64,000 nucleotides of DNA from Nitrospirota bacterium (GCA_027335985.1 DAHWGX010000030.1:1-64000), one strand, 5' to 3'. Counted from the stretch's first letter, positions 50,669 through 60,739 are shown. The notes: generated by a model from the letters alone, not told the origin. A program made the numbers and translations.

Positions 50669-52330
50669 ATGGACCAGGATGTCGCCGGACGTGAAAACCA
50701 TGCATGGGATGTGGCCGATATGCCGGACGAGGAGGTCTACGCCCAGGCCAAGGCCTGGGGTCTCGATCCCGTCTGGGTCCGGGTTCTGTTCAGACGGGGA
50801 ATCGATCCCCGGTCCTTCGTCAATGACATCCAGGCTCCCGGCCCTCCAGGAGACGACTCCCTTGGGGAGATGGGGCCTTCACGGTCCTGGTTCCATGAAC
50901 TTCTTTCCAGCCGGGAACCGGTGCTTGTCTATGCGGATCTCGATGTCGACGGTCTGGCTGCGGCGGCCATCCTCTCCCGATTCCTGACCCATCGTCGCCA
51001 CCCGCACTTCGTCCTCCTGACAAACCGCGAGGATGGTCGATCCGTCCGGCCATCCCGGATCCTCCCCTATCTCGACCAGGGAGTCCGGAGAATCATCGTA
51101 GCCGACATGGGGGCCTCGAGCGCTCCTGTGCTGCGGATGCTCCTGGCGGAAGGAATGTCGTGCATGGTTGTGGATCACCACCTGATCCCCGAGGAGTGGC
51201 CCCGGGCGAGCGTTCCGCTGGTCCATCCTTCCGGGCGCTCCGCCCTGACCTCGGCGGGGTCGGCCTATGCGTTGATCAGACCCTACCTCGCGCCGGACGA
51301 GGAGCCCCAGATGGCTTTTCTGGCAGGGCTGTCCGTCCTCGGAGACAGGGCTCCTCTCCTGCGCGAGAACCGGTACTTCATCCGGGTTCTGGTCTCCGAT
51401 GAGGCCCTCTCCTCTTTTCCCGGAATACGCCTCCTCCTGCGAAGGAGGCTTCGCCGCGCTCCGATCGTCAGCGACTTTTCCTTCGGGGTCATCCCTTTCC
51501 TGAATGCTCCGGGCCGCATGGGAGATCCAAGGCCGGCCTTCGACCTCCTGATGGCCGCCTCCTCGGAAGCCTCGGAGAAAAATGTCCTGCTCCTGATGGA
51601 GATGAACCGGAAAAGGCAGGAACTGGAGGGACTTCTGTATGACGAAATCAGGAAAAAAGGGCCGATGGAGTGGTTTCTCTTCGATAAGGACTGGTTTCCG
51701 GGGGTACTGGGTCGGGTCGCCCACCGGATCTCCGAGGAATGGGACAGGTCTGTTTTTGTCGGAACACTGACCGCCTCGCTTACGGTGCGCGGTTCGATCC
51801 GCTGCCGCAACAACGATCGATTCCCCGAAATAATGAAAGCGCTCGTGGGGCTTCCGGTCCTCGGAGGGGGCCATCCGATGGCGGGTGGACTCGAGTTCCC
51901 CCTGAGCGCCCTTTCCGAGGTCTCGCTTCGCCTGAACAAGGTGTTGAACAATGAGGCTCCCGCGGACAGGGGAATCGGGGTTCCCGAGTCCGGTGACGGA
52001 CCCTTGAAAATCGACGCCTTTCTGCCGGCCTATTTCCGGAATCCTGTTTTTTGGGAAGGATACAGTAAACTTTTTCCCTTTGGGGAAGGTTTCGCCTCTC
52101 CGCTTTTTGGCGTTCGCCGGGCGCGGATCGAGCGCCTCGAAGACGGCTTTGGACGCATGCAGGTCTGTTCCTACCGGTGGAGGCACGGAAGCGGGCGGGC
52201 CTTTTTCCGGGGAGGAGGGGATCCTCCCCTTCCCGGACAGGATTGCGATCTCGTCGTAACGCCCGAGATAAGGGGCAAGGGGGATTATCTTGAACGCCTC
52301 TTCGTTGTTATCCAGCACCGACCGGCCTGA
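50669..52330 (+). CDS. recJ: Single-stranded-DNA-specific exonuclease RecJ
   Basis: This 553-residue DHH-family phosphoesterase is RecJ-like: 5'-3' degradation of single-stranded DNA in recombination and mismatch repair. Metal-binding motifs are DLDVDGLAAAAIL, VADMG, VVDHHLIPEEW, and the DHHA1-region NAPGRMGDPRPAFDLL and GGGHPMAGG. Compared with typical RecJ the sequence is divergent but no key Asp or His is missing. Its 3' end overlaps the rel/spoT start by 41 bases. Confidence 0.88.
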   Translation: MDQDVAGRENHAWDVADMPDEEVYAQAKAWGLDPVWVRVLFRRGIDPRSFVNDIQAPGPPGDDSLGEMGPSRSWFHELLSSREPVLVYADLDVDGLAAAAILSRFLTHRRHPHFVLLTNREDGRSVRPSRILPYLDQGVRRIIVADMGASSAPVLRMLLAEGMSCMVVDHHLIPEEWPRASVPLVHPSGRSALTSAGSAYALIRPYLAPDEEPQMAFLAGLSVLGDRAPLLRENRYFIRVLVSDEALSSFPGIRLLLRRRLRRAPIVSDFSFGVIPFLNAPGRMGDPRPAFDLLMAASSEASEKNVLLLMEMNRKRQELEGLLYDEIRKKGPMEWFLFDKDWFPGVLGRVAHRISEEWDRSVFVGTLTASLTVRGSIRCRNNDRFPEIMKALVGLPVLGGGHPMAGGLEFPLSALSEVSLRLNKVLNNEAPADRGIGVPESGDGPLKIDAFLPAYFRNPVFWEGYSKLFPFGEGFASPLFGVRRARIERLEDGFGRMQVCSYRWRHGSGRAFFRGGGDPPLPGQDCDLVVTPEIRGKGDYLERLFVVIQHRPA

Positions 52331-54560
52331 AGGGGGCTCCGACGTTCCGGAGCGTCCCCATCGGTCGAAAGACGAGGTCGTTACGATCGATACGCTTCTC
52401 GAGGCCGTTTCCAGGTACAATCCCGGTCCCGAAGGGCTCGATCTCATCCGCAAGGCCTATCTCATGGCCCTCGAGTCCCACGAGGGCCAGATGCGCCAGT
52501 CCGGGGACTCCTATATCAATCATCCTCTGAATGTCGCCATGATCCTGGCGGAGATGAAGGTCGACACCTACTGTCTCGTGACGGCGCTCCTTCACGATAC
52601 CCTCGAGGACACATCCCTTACCCCGGACCAGATCGAGACGGCCTTCGGCAAGAAGGTGCTCCATCTGATCGACGGTGTCACGAAGATCGGAAAGTTTCAT
52701 TTCAAGAAATCCCGCGCGGAAAAGCAGGCCGAAAACTTCCGAAAGATGCTTCTCTCGATGTCCGAGGACATCCGCGTCCTGCTGGTCAAGCTGGCGGATC
52801 GCCTGCACAACATGCGGACCATCAAGTGGCTCGATCCCTCGAAACAGAAAAACATCGCCCAGGAGACTCTCGATATCTACGCTCCCCTGGCCAACCGTCT
52901 TGGAATCGGGTGGATCAAGCTCGAACTGGAGGACCTGTCCTTTTCCGTCCTCGATCCGGAGACCTACGCCGATCTCCGGGCCCGGGTGGCCCGCAAGAGA
53001 AAGGAGCGGACGAACTACATCGACCAGATCATCCGCTCCGTTTCCCAGGCCCTGTCCGAAAACGGGATCCCCGGCCGCGTCGAGGGCCGTTACAAGCATA
53101 TCTACAGTATCTACCGGAAGATGACCTCCCAGGAGATTCCCTTCGACGAAATCTACGACCTCATGGGGATCCGGGTGATCACGGACACCAAGCTCCACTG
53201 CTACGGAATCCTGGGCCTCCTGCACGGGATCTACAAGCCCATGTCCGGCCGGATCAAGGACTTCATCGCCATTCCGAAGTCCAACATGTACCAGTCCCTT
53301 CATACCACGGTCATCGCGCCCGAGGGAGTCCTGGTGGAGTTCCAGATCCGAACGGAGGAGATGCACCGGGTCGCTGAGGAGGGGGTCGCCGCCCACTGGA
53401 ACTACAAGGAAAACGCGGACGGCTCTCCGGCCCTCTCGGATCTCAAGGTCGTCACCTGGCTCCGCCAGCTCGTGGAATGGCAGAAGGAGCTGTCCGACAA
53501 CCAGGAATTCATGAATTCCGTCAAGCTGAACCTCTTTCCGGACGAGGTCTACGTCTTCACGCCGGCCGGCGACGTCCGTGAGATGATCAAGGGGGCGACG
53601 GCGATCGATTTTGCCTACGGCATCCACACCGAGGTGGGCCATCGCACCGTGGGGGCCCGTATCAATGGCCGCTGGGTGCCGATCAAGACTGTTCTCGAAA
53701 GCGGGGATGTCGTCGAAATCATCACCAATCCGTCGCAGACGCCGAGCAAGGACTGGTTGCGGTTCGTGGCGACCCCCCGGGCCCGGGCCCGAATCAGACA
53801 CTGGATCAAGGAAGAGGAGATGCGCCAGAGCGCAGACATCGGCCTGCGCTCCCTCGAATCGGAATCCCAGAAGCTTCACAGGCGCTGGTCGGAATTCCTC
53901 AAGGCTCCCTTTTTGGAAACGGTCCTCTCTTTTTCGGATCTTTCGGAGCCGACGCTGGAAGATGTCTATTCACGGATCGGCTTCGGGCGCCTGTCCGCCG
54001 GTGCCGTCCTTCGGAAGCTTCTTCCCGGACAGGGAGGCGACCTCCTTGCTCCCCTGGCGCCTCCGGTTCCCCTCAAGGAGCAGGTGCCCATCGTCGTCCG
54101 CGGAGGGGGGAAGGATCTTCTGATCGGCTTGGCGGGGTGCTGCAGCCCTGTCCCGGGAGAGGAGATCGTGGGGTATGTCACGCGTGGGCGCGGGATCATC
54201 GTCCATACTTCGGACTGTCCCAACCTCGTCCATCTGTCCCTCGAGCAGGACCGCCTTGTTCCGGCCGTCTGGGATTCTTCGAAAGATGCGATCTTCGACG
54301 TCCATCTTCGGGTGTCGATGGAGGACAAGCCGGGAATGCTGGCCGCCGTTTCCTCCGTCATTTCGGAGCGCGGAGCCAACATCACCCATGCGGAGGTGAA
54401 ACAGGCCAAGCACCGGATGGGAGTCCTCGACTTCACCATCACCGTCGGGAACCTCCTCCATCTGCAGGAAATCATGACCCGGGTCCAGCACGTCAAGGGA
54501 GTCGTCCGGGTCCAGCGGGTGAAAACCTCCGGGGACCAGGCCACCCCCCTTCACTTTTAA
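52290..54560 (+). CDS. Bifunctional (p)ppGpp synthetase/hydrolase, RelA/SpoT family
   Basis: This 756-residue protein has the full Rel architecture: HD hydrolase (SYINHPLNVA, LLHDTLEDT, DRLHNMRTI), synthetase (GRYKHIYSIYRKM, YDLMGIRVIT, FIAIPKSNMYQSLHTTV), TGS domain (LFPDEVYVFTPAGDVREMIK), a conserved-cysteine region (AGCCSPVPGEEIVGY) and a C-terminal ACT domain. The intact HD residues argue for a bifunctional enzyme making and degrading the starvation alarmone. The start is TTG at 52290 with GGGGGAT upstream, inside recJ; no later start would keep the HD domain. Confidence 0.95.
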   Translation: MNASSLLSSTDRPEGGSDVPERPHRSKDEVVTIDTLLEAVSRYNPGPEGLDLIRKAYLMALESHEGQMRQSGDSYINHPLNVAMILAEMKVDTYCLVTALLHDTLEDTSLTPDQIETAFGKKVLHLIDGVTKIGKFHFKKSRAEKQAENFRKMLLSMSEDIRVLLVKLADRLHNMRTIKWLDPSKQKNIAQETLDIYAPLANRLGIGWIKLELEDLSFSVLDPETYADLRARVARKRKERTNYIDQIIRSVSQALSENGIPGRVEGRYKHIYSIYRKMTSQEIPFDEIYDLMGIRVITDTKLHCYGILGLLHGIYKPMSGRIKDFIAIPKSNMYQSLHTTVIAPEGVLVEFQIRTEEMHRVAEEGVAAHWNYKENADGSPALSDLKVVTWLRQLVEWQKELSDNQEFMNSVKLNLFPDEVYVFTPAGDVREMIKGATAIDFAYGIHTEVGHRTVGARINGRWVPIKTVLESGDVVEIITNPSQTPSKDWLRFVATPRARARIRHWIKEEEMRQSADIGLRSLESESQKLHRRWSEFLKAPFLETVLSFSDLSEPTLEDVYSRIGFGRLSAGAVLRKLLPGQGGDLLAPLAPPVPLKEQVPIVVRGGGKDLLIGLAGCCSPVPGEEIVGYVTRGRGIIVHTSDCPNLVHLSLEQDRLVPAVWDSSKDAIFDVHLRVSMEDKPGMLAAVSSVISERGANITHAEVKQAKHRMGVLDFTITVGNLLHLQEIMTRVQHVKGVVRVQRVKTSGDQATPLHF

Positions 54561-54578
54561 CGAGATATCGGAGATTCC

Positions 54579-55487
54579 ATGGACTCAGCCGGGCGGGACC
54601 GCCTTCTTGCCGAACATATCCGGGCAAGGCCTCACCTGCGCGATATTTTTCAGTTCTATGAAAAGATAGAGGAGATCTGGAACACCTCCCGACCCGACGA
54701 CCTTCTCGCCCTCGTCGACCTTCGGGACGCCTCCCTTCGCGACCGTCTTTCCCGGGGAATTCCTCTGGTCGACCGGCCCTCCTTTGCCCGTCTGGCTCTT
54801 CCCCAGACCGGCCAGCAGTTCCGCAAGCTCATGACCGTCATGCGGCAGGGGGGAGGGGAGCGGGAGCAGTACGCCACCCGGATCGCGACTTTCATGCGGA
54901 ATGGGCGGAAGTCGGAAGGGGAGGTGATTGCGGAGCTTCTGTCCCGCGAGGACGGCCATTTCGATGCGATCTCCGAAACGATGGAAGTCCCTCGCCCGCT
55001 TTTGGTGTACCTGCTCAAGATGTCCCTGAGGATCTCCTTCGAGCGTCTTCACGAAACACTCATCGCCTTCCTGCGGACGCTTGAATGGGAATATACCCAT
55101 TGCCCCGTGTGCGGGGCGCCTCCGGTGATCGGCCAGGCGGTCTCCAACGACCGGCGACGCTATTACTGCTTCTTCTGCTCCTTTCACTGGGAATGTTCCC
55201 CGATGGCGGGATGTCCGTCCTGCGGAGAGACCGATCCCGAACTTTTCAACCTCCTCTACAAGCATCCCAACGAACATCAGGGGATCCTGGCCTGCGAGAC
55301 CTGCCGGACCTATCTCAAGATGGTGGACCAGCGGGCCGGACCGGATCTCCTCAATCCCGACATCCAGGAGGTTCTCGGCCTCCATCTCGACATGGCGGCC
55401 GGAGAGCTGGGCCTCCGGCCCCTGGGACAGCCCTTGGTCCAGGCCGAAATCATCCGACGGCCGGGCATCGACGACTATCGGCCGTAA
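54579..55487 (+). CDS. FdhE-like formate dehydrogenase formation protein
   Basis: This 302-residue protein matches the FdhE family, rubredoxin-like iron/zinc proteins needed for maturation of respiratory formate dehydrogenases. The C-terminal half has four cysteine pairs or near pairs: CPVCGAPP, CFFCSFHWEC, CPSCGE and CETC. It lies 18 bases after the rel gene. No formate dehydrogenase subunit is present in the window, so its client must be elsewhere, or the family member has another role. Confidence 0.8.
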   Translation: MDSAGRDRLLAEHIRARPHLRDIFQFYEKIEEIWNTSRPDDLLALVDLRDASLRDRLSRGIPLVDRPSFARLALPQTGQQFRKLMTVMRQGGGEREQYATRIATFMRNGRKSEGEVIAELLSREDGHFDAISETMEVPRPLLVYLLKMSLRISFERLHETLIAFLRTLEWEYTHCPVCGAPPVIGQAVSNDRRRYYCFFCSFHWECSPMAGCPSCGETDPELFNLLYKHPNEHQGILACETCRTYLKMVDQRAGPDLLNPDIQEVLGLHLDMAAGELGLRPLGQPLVQAEIIRRPGIDDYRP

Positions 55488-55531
55488 GCGGGAAAAAATC
55501 CGGGCACGATCGACACAGCGAAAGGACATCC

Positions 55532-55765
55532 ATGGACGATACACCAAGCATTCCCAACATGATCGCCAACTATTCGATCATCATCGCCGGTCTTGTCATG
55601 ACGGTCTTCATCATCTCGGCCAGCTTCTATTTCATCGTGCGCCGGGAGAAGATCCTGAACAAACGCTTTCCTCCGGAGGAGCGGACGGTGGATCCATGGG
55701 GCTATCCTCTTGAGGACAAAGCAAAAGACAAGAAGAAAAATTCTCCTGACGACCAAGGCGCTTGA
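55532..55765 (+). CDS. Small membrane protein of unknown function
   Basis: This 77-residue protein begins MDDTPSIPNMIANYSIIIAG, has one membrane helix (about 14-36) and a charged cytoplasmic tail rich in Lys, Asp and Glu. AAGGA precedes the ATG at 55532; the frame is open further upstream inside fdhE but without a good start. Its stop codon is part of the -35 box of the heat-shock promoter. No family recognised. Confidence 0.7.
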   Translation: MDDTPSIPNMIANYSIIIAGLVMTVFIISASFYFIVRREKILNKRFPPEERTVDPWGYPLEDKAKDKKKNSPDDQGA

Positions 55766-55790
55766 CAGCTTTTCCCCATCCTGATATATT
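55762..55790 (+). promoter_or_regulatory. Sigma70-type promoter of the hrcA-grpE-dnaK operon
   Basis: TTGACA at 55762-55767 and TATATT at 55785-55790 are separated by 17 bases, an almost perfect housekeeping promoter. The CIRCE operator starts two bases after the -10 box, where HrcA binding would block transcription start. The -35 box contains the TGA stop of the preceding gene. Confidence 0.85.
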
Positions 55791-55791
55791 T

Positions 55792-55818
55792 TTAGCACTC
55801 AATGTTTTCGAGTGCTAA
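55792..55818 (+). promoter_or_regulatory. CIRCE operator (HrcA binding site)
   Basis: The sequence TTAGCACTC, nine bases, GAGTGCTAA is an exact match to the CIRCE consensus inverted repeat. HrcA binds it at normal temperature and releases it on heat stress with help from GroEL. It lies between the promoter and the hrcA start, so hrcA represses its own operon. Confidence 0.98.
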
Positions 55819-55838
55819 TTCGTGAGGGGAGAGGCGTA

Positions 55839-56939
55839 GTGGACAGGTCGGAATTCAGGGAGGAGCTGGATCAGAAAAAGTGGCAGGTCCTCTCCGCGAC
55901 CGTTTCGGGATATATCCGGTCCGCTCTTCCGGTCGGGTCGCAATTCGTGACCCGGTCCTACGGATTGCCGTACTCTCCCGCCACCATCCGAAACATCATG
56001 AGCACCCTCGAGGAGATGGGATACCTGTCCCATCCCCATACCTCGGCCGGCCGCGTCCCGACGGAAAAAGGCTTCCGATACTTCGTGGACCATTCGGATT
56101 TCGAAAAGACGGAATTCGCCGAGTGGGGAGATCTCGCACGGGGAATCGACCTCCTCCTTTCCAACTCCTCCCTGTCCGATTTCAGCGAAGTTCTGTCGAA
56201 GGTAGTCGATCAGGTCGGCCGGACCTCCGGCTATGCCGTCTTTCTTGTGGAGACCGGGACCCTCGGTGATGTCCGGGTCGTCGGTGTCGAGTCGGTCCCT
56301 CTTTCGGGACGACAGGCGCTCCTGGTCGTCATCCTCGAGACGGGACACCTCCTGAAGAAAACCTTCGTCTATCCGGAGGGAATCGGATGGATCGAGTTCC
56401 GGAAGATCGTCGCCAAGTTGAACAGGGCGGGACGGTTCCGGACTCTATCGGAGTTCAGGGACGCCCTTCTGTCCGAAATGGAAGGACTGTCAACGGCATG
56501 GGAGGCGGTTGTCCGTGAGCTGGAGCGCCTGGGCGGAACGCCCGATGTCAAGCTGTTCGGCGCCTCCCGGTTTGTTCGCGATCCCGAATTCGCCAGGGCC
56601 GGCGATCTCGAGTCGGTCTTTCATGCCTTCGAGGAACAGGTTTCCCTGTACGGGCTTCTGAGAAAGCGCTTCGAGGGGCAGGGCCTTTCGGTCTCGATCG
56701 GTTCCGAGAACGAGCTTCCGGGGCTCGAGGTTTGTGCCCTCGTCTCGGTTCCCCTCGTTCGCTCGGGGGCTTGGTACGGGACCATCGGGGTGGTCGGACC
56801 TGTGCGGATGGATTATGGTCAGGTGATTCCCCTGATGTCCCGGCTGTCGGGACGCCTCAATGACTGGCTGGTCGGCTTCGCCGAAGAACGAGCCGCTTCG
56901 TCGGGAACGACAGGTCGGCAGAATGGAAAGGATCTTTGA
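55839..56939 (+). CDS. hrcA: Heat-inducible transcription repressor HrcA
   Basis: This 366-residue repressor has the N-terminal winged-helix domain (SGYIRSALPVGSQFVTRSYG, SPATIRNIMSTLEEMGYL, HPHTSAGRVPTEKGFRYF) and the C-terminal dimerisation domain with a GAF-like insert. The start is GTG at 55839, downstream of GAGGGGAG; an earlier GTG at 55812 falls within the CIRCE repeat and is unlikely. Its stop overlaps grpE (TGATG). Confidence 0.95.
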   Translation: MDRSEFREELDQKKWQVLSATVSGYIRSALPVGSQFVTRSYGLPYSPATIRNIMSTLEEMGYLSHPHTSAGRVPTEKGFRYFVDHSDFEKTEFAEWGDLARGIDLLLSNSSLSDFSEVLSKVVDQVGRTSGYAVFLVETGTLGDVRVVGVESVPLSGRQALLVVILETGHLLKKTFVYPEGIGWIEFRKIVAKLNRAGRFRTLSEFRDALLSEMEGLSTAWEAVVRELERLGGTPDVKLFGASRFVRDPEFARAGDLESVFHAFEEQVSLYGLLRKRFEGQGLSVSIGSENELPGLEVCALVSVPLVRSGAWYGTIGVVGPVRMDYGQVIPLMSRLSGRLNDWLVGFAEERAASSGTTGRQNGKDL

Positions 56940-57496
56940 TGACAGAGGATTTTGAGCCTTTGATTGATCCGTCGGGACAGGAAGCGCCGGAAGGAGGGAC
57001 CTCCGGAGTCCAGGATCAACCCGAGGACGCCTCCCCGCAGTCTCGGGAAGCCGAGGAGTGGAAGGACAAGTATGTCCGGCTTCTGGCGGATTTCGACAAC
57101 AACAGGAAACGAACGGCCCGGGATCTCGAAGAGGCCCGCAAGTTCGCCAACGAATCCCTTCTGAGAGCCTTTCTTCCCGTCCTGGACAATCTCGATCGGG
57201 CCCTGCAGCATGTGGAGGCCCGGGATGTGGCGGAAAATGCCGAGTACAAGGCGCTCGTCGAAGGAGTCCGGCTGACCCAGAAGCAGTTTCTCGAGCTTCT
57301 GGAGAAAAATCACGTGACTCGGGTTCCTGCCGCGGGGGTTCCGTTCGATCCCGAAATCCACGAGGCCGTCGGGTATACTGAAAGCGATTCCGTCCCGGAA
57401 GGTGCCGTTGCCGACGTCTACCAGGAGGGATACCGGATCCATAACAGGCTGATTCGTCCGTCCATGGTGACGGTCTCGAAGGGAAGGAGTTCCTGA
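56939..57496 (+). CDS. grpE: Nucleotide exchange factor GrpE
   Basis: This 185-residue cochaperone speeds ADP release from DnaK. An acidic, Pro-rich N terminus is followed by the coiled-coil region (about 45-100, WKDKYVRLLADFDNNRKRTA) and the C-terminal beta domain with FDPEIHEAVGYTESDSVPEG and VYQEGYRIHNRLIRPSMVTV. The ATG at 56939 overlaps the hrcA stop. Confidence 0.97.
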   Translation: MTEDFEPLIDPSGQEAPEGGTSGVQDQPEDASPQSREAEEWKDKYVRLLADFDNNRKRTARDLEEARKFANESLLRAFLPVLDNLDRALQHVEARDVAENAEYKALVEGVRLTQKQFLELLEKNHVTRVPAAGVPFDPEIHEAVGYTESDSVPEGAVADVYQEGYRIHNRLIRPSMVTVSKGRSS

Positions 57497-57585
57497 AGGC
57501 CTGAAGGTACGACCAGCGAATGCGGACGGCAGGGAACAGGACCTGCCAGAAATACATATCATTCTATCGCGAAAGGATTACATCT

Positions 57586-59511
57586 ATGAGCAAGATAATC
57601 GGGATCGATCTGGGAACGACGAACTCCGTTGTATGCATCATGGAAGGGGGAGAGCCGGTGGTGATCCCGAACCAGGAGGGGTCGCGGATCACGCCGTCGG
57701 TGGTGGCCTTTACCGACAAGGGAGAGATTCTGGTTGGCCAGGTGGCCAAGCGCCAGGCGATCACCAACCCCGAGAATACCATCTACTCCGTAAAGCGGTT
57801 GATCGGGCGGAAGTACAACGCCGACGAGGTCGTCCACGCCATGAAGCGCCTTCCGTACAAGGTGGTTGCCGGCCCCAACGGCGACGCCTATGTCGAGATC
57901 CGGGGCAAACAGTACTCCCCGGCCGAAATCTCCGCCAAGATCCTCATGAAGCTCAAGCAGGCGGCCGAAGACTATCTGGGCGAAAAGGTGACGGATGCCG
58001 TCATCACCGTGCCGGCCTACTTCAACGACGCACAGAGGCAGGACACCAAAAACGCCGGCGCCATCGCAGGGCTGAACGTCCTCCGGATCATCAACGAGCC
58101 GACGGCCGCCTCCCTGGCCTACGGCCTCGACAGCAAGAAGGAAGAGAAGATCGCGGTCTACGACCTCGGAGGGGGAACCTTCGACATCTCGATCCTCGAA
58201 ATTGGCGAAGGGGTCTTTGAGGTGAAGTCGACCAACGGGGACACCTATCTTGGAGGCGACGACTTCGACACCGCCCTCATCGACTTTATCGTGGCCTCCT
58301 ATCTCCAGGAGTCCGGGATCGATCTCAAGAAGGACAAGATGGCCCTCCAGCGCCTGAAAGAGGCCGCCGAAAAGGCCAAGATCGAGCTCTCCACCGTCAT
58401 GGAGACTGAGGTGAACCTCCCCTTCATCACCGCCGACGCCTCCGGGCCCAAGCACCTCGTCATGAAGATCTCCCGCTCCAAGCTCGAGCAGCTCACCGAC
58501 GGTCTGGTAAGCCATTCGCTCGATCCGGTGAAGAAGGCCCTCTCCGATGCCGGACTTTCGGCCTCCAACATCGACGAGGTGGTCCTGGTCGGAGGGCAGA
58601 CCCGCATGCCCAAGGTTCAGGAAACGGTCAAGAAGTTCTTCGGGAAGGAGCCTCACAAGGGGGTGAACCCCGATGAGGTTGTGGCCATTGGTGCGGCCAT
58701 CCAGGGCGCGGTCTTGAAGGGCGACGTGAAGGACGTGCTCCTTCTGGATGTGACGCCCCTCTCCCTGGGCCTCGAGACGCTGGGAGGGGTCTTCACCAAG
58801 CTGATCGAACGGAACACCACCATCCCCGCCAAGCGGAGCCAGGTCTTCACGACCGCCGCCGACAACCAGAACTCGGTGACCATCAAGGTTTTCCAGGGGG
58901 AGCGAGAGATGGCGGCCGACAACAAGCTTCTGGGAGAGTTCGACCTTGCGGGCATCCCTTCCGCACCCCGGGGCGTTCCCCAGGTCGAGGTGACCTTCGA
59001 CATCGACTCCAACGGAATCGTCCATGTGAGCGCCAAGGACAAGGGGACCGGCAAGGAACAGTCGATCCGGATCACCGCCCAGGGCGGCCTCTCCAAGGAG
59101 GAGGTGGACCGCCTGATTCGCGAGGCGGAGTCCCATGCCGCCGAAGATCACAAGCGCCGAGAGAAGATCGAGACCCGGAACAATCTCGAGAACATGATCT
59201 ATTCCATGGAGAAGTCTCTGGGAGAAATCTCGGAGAAGATCTCCGATGTGGAAAGAGGGCAGTTCCGGGAGGCGCTGGAGGCCGCCCGCGGAAAGCTCGC
59301 CTCCGAGAGCATCGAGGAGCTCAAGGAAGCCCTTTCGACTCTCGAGAAGGAGTCCCACAAGCTGGCCGATCTCGTCTACAAGAATGCGCAGGCGGCCGGC
59401 GCCGGAGCGGCCGGTGCCCCCGGCGGGGAAGCCCCCGGTGCGGGAGCGGGCCCCACGGGCGAGAATGTGGTCGACGCCGAATACGAGGATGTGAAAAAGA
59501 ACCCCTCCTGA
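57586..59511 (+). CDS. dnaK: Chaperone protein DnaK (Hsp70)
   Basis: This 641-residue Hsp70 has the ATPase domain with [33 protein letters not shown] and [14 protein letters not shown], a substrate-binding domain beginning near [18 protein letters not shown], and a Gly/Ala-rich tail ending [13 protein letters not shown]. The ATG at 57586 follows GAAAGGA and gives the family start [10 protein letters not shown]; the frame is open 22 codons upstream. A terminator-like hairpin follows. Codons end strongly in C, suggesting high expression in the GC-rich part of the genome. Confidence 0.98.
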   Translation: MSKIIGIDLGTTNSVVCIMEGGEPVVIPNQEGSRITPSVVAFTDKGEILVGQVAKRQAITNPENTIYSVKRLIGRKYNADEVVHAMKRLPYKVVAGPNGDAYVEIRGKQYSPAEISAKILMKLKQAAEDYLGEKVTDAVITVPAYFNDAQRQDTKNAGAIAGLNVLRIINEPTAASLAYGLDSKKEEKIAVYDLGGGTFDISILEIGEGVFEVKSTNGDTYLGGDDFDTALIDFIVASYLQESGIDLKKDKMALQRLKEAAEKAKIELSTVMETEVNLPFITADASGPKHLVMKISRSKLEQLTDGLVSHSLDPVKKALSDAGLSASNIDEVVLVGGQTRMPKVQETVKKFFGKEPHKGVNPDEVVAIGAAIQGAVLKGDVKDVLLLDVTPLSLGLETLGGVFTKLIERNTTIPAKRSQVFTTAADNQNSVTIKVFQGEREMAADNKLLGEFDLAGIPSAPRGVPQVEVTFDIDSNGIVHVSAKDKGTGKEQSIRITAQGGLSKEEVDRLIREAESHAAEDHKRREKIETRNNLENMIYSMEKSLGEISEKISDVERGQFREALEAARGKLASESIEELKEALSTLEKESHKLADLVYKNAQAAGAGAAGAPGGEAPGAGAGPTGENVVDAEYEDVKKNPS

Positions 59512-59521
59512 GACCCGACCC

Positions 59522-59557
59522 GGGCGGAAAGGGGGTTCCCCTCTCCGCCCTTGTTTT
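59522..59557 (+). terminator. Terminator-like hairpin between dnaK and dnaJ
   Basis: GGGCGGA (59522-59528) pairs with TCCGCCC (59544-59550), with inner GGGG/CCCC pairs, and is followed by TTGTTTTT. This is a good intrinsic terminator shape. As no promoter is obvious before dnaJ, it probably works partially and lowers dnaJ relative to dnaK. Confidence 0.75.
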
Positions 59558-59593
59558 TCAACCGGATATTTTTAAGACGGGAAGGACGCTCTG

Positions 59594-60709
59594 TTGGCAT
59601 CGAAGGACTTTTACGGCGTGCTGGGGGTGTCCCGGAACGCCTCGGCGGACGAGATCAAGAAGGCCTACCGGAAGCTGGCCATGCAGTACCATCCGGACAG
59701 GAATCCCGGCGACAAGGCGGCCGAAGCCCAGTTCAAGCTGATCAACGAGGCCTACGAGGTTCTGGGGGATCCGCAGAAGCGTCAGGTCTACGATTCGGGC
59801 GGGGGCTCCGGCTTCTTCGAGGGCTTCGACGGGGGCTTTGCCCGCGGCGGAGGAGGGGGAAACTTCGGGGATGTCTTCTCCGAGGTCCTGAACGAGTTTT
59901 TCGGAGGGGGCCAGTCGGGAGGGCGCCAGCAGGGGGAGCACATCCTCCGCCAGGTGGAGCTGTCCTTCGAGGATGCCGCTCTCGGCAAGGAGATCTCCAT
60001 CAAGCTGGCCCGCTGGGAAACCTGCTCCCCCTGTTCGGGAAACGGCTCGAAGAACGGGAAGGCGGTGACGGTTTGCTCCGCCTGCCGGGGAACCGGCTTC
60101 GTCCGGATCCAGCAGGGGTTTTTCCATGTCCAGAAAACATGCGGTACCTGTGGGGGCGAGGGGCGCGTGATCACCGAAATCTGTCCCAACTGCTCCGGAA
60201 AGGGCCGCATCTCCGTCGACCGGACCATCACCCGCTCCATTCCGGCGGGAGTGCAGACGGGAATGCGCGTCCGGATAGCGGGGGAGGGCCATGCCGGCAT
60301 CGGCGGCGGTCCTCCCGGCGACCTCTATCTCGATGTGGTCGTCCGTCCCCACAGCGTCTTTACGCGGGAGGGGGACGATCTGGTCATCGACAAGAATCTG
60401 ACCCTGACCCAGGCTATCTTCGGAACGACCCTCGAGATCCCGACCCTCGGGGCCCCCTACCCGATGAAGGTCGATCCGGGGATCCAGCCGGGGACGGTCC
60501 GGAGGGTCCGGGGCAAGGGAATCGCCAACCCCCAGAGCCGGGGGCTCGGCGATCTCGTCATCCGCTTCAACGTCGAGATCCCCACTCGACTCACCCGGGA
60601 GCAGCGGGAGGCGCTCGAACGCTACGCCGAAGTGTCGGGGGAGGCCGCGGCCGGTCAGGCAGGGGGAGACGGCGGGCTCTTTTCCAAGGTGAAATCGATC
60701 TTTGAGTGA
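59594..60709 (+). CDS. dnaJ: Chaperone protein DnaJ
   Basis: This 371-residue Hsp40 has the J domain with the HPD motif (YHPDRNP), a Gly/Phe-rich linker, and the zinc domain with four CxxCxGxG repeats: [24 protein letters not shown] and CPNCSGKG. It stimulates DnaK ATPase and binds unfolded clients. The start is TTG at 59594, with GGAAGGA upstream, giving [12 protein letters not shown]; no ATG is available before the J domain. Confidence 0.97.
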   Translation: MASKDFYGVLGVSRNASADEIKKAYRKLAMQYHPDRNPGDKAAEAQFKLINEAYEVLGDPQKRQVYDSGGGSGFFEGFDGGFARGGGGGNFGDVFSEVLNEFFGGGQSGGRQQGEHILRQVELSFEDAALGKEISIKLARWETCSPCSGNGSKNGKAVTVCSACRGTGFVRIQQGFFHVQKTCGTCGGEGRVITEICPNCSGKGRISVDRTITRSIPAGVQTGMRVRIAGEGHAGIGGGPPGDLYLDVVVRPHSVFTREGDDLVIDKNLTLTQAIFGTTLEIPTLGAPYPMKVDPGIQPGTVRRVRGKGIANPQSRGLGDLVIRFNVEIPTRLTREQREALERYAEVSGEAAAGQAGGDGGLFSKVKSIFE

Positions 60710-60739
60710 GTCTGATCCCTTCCATTTCGGGAAAGGGCC

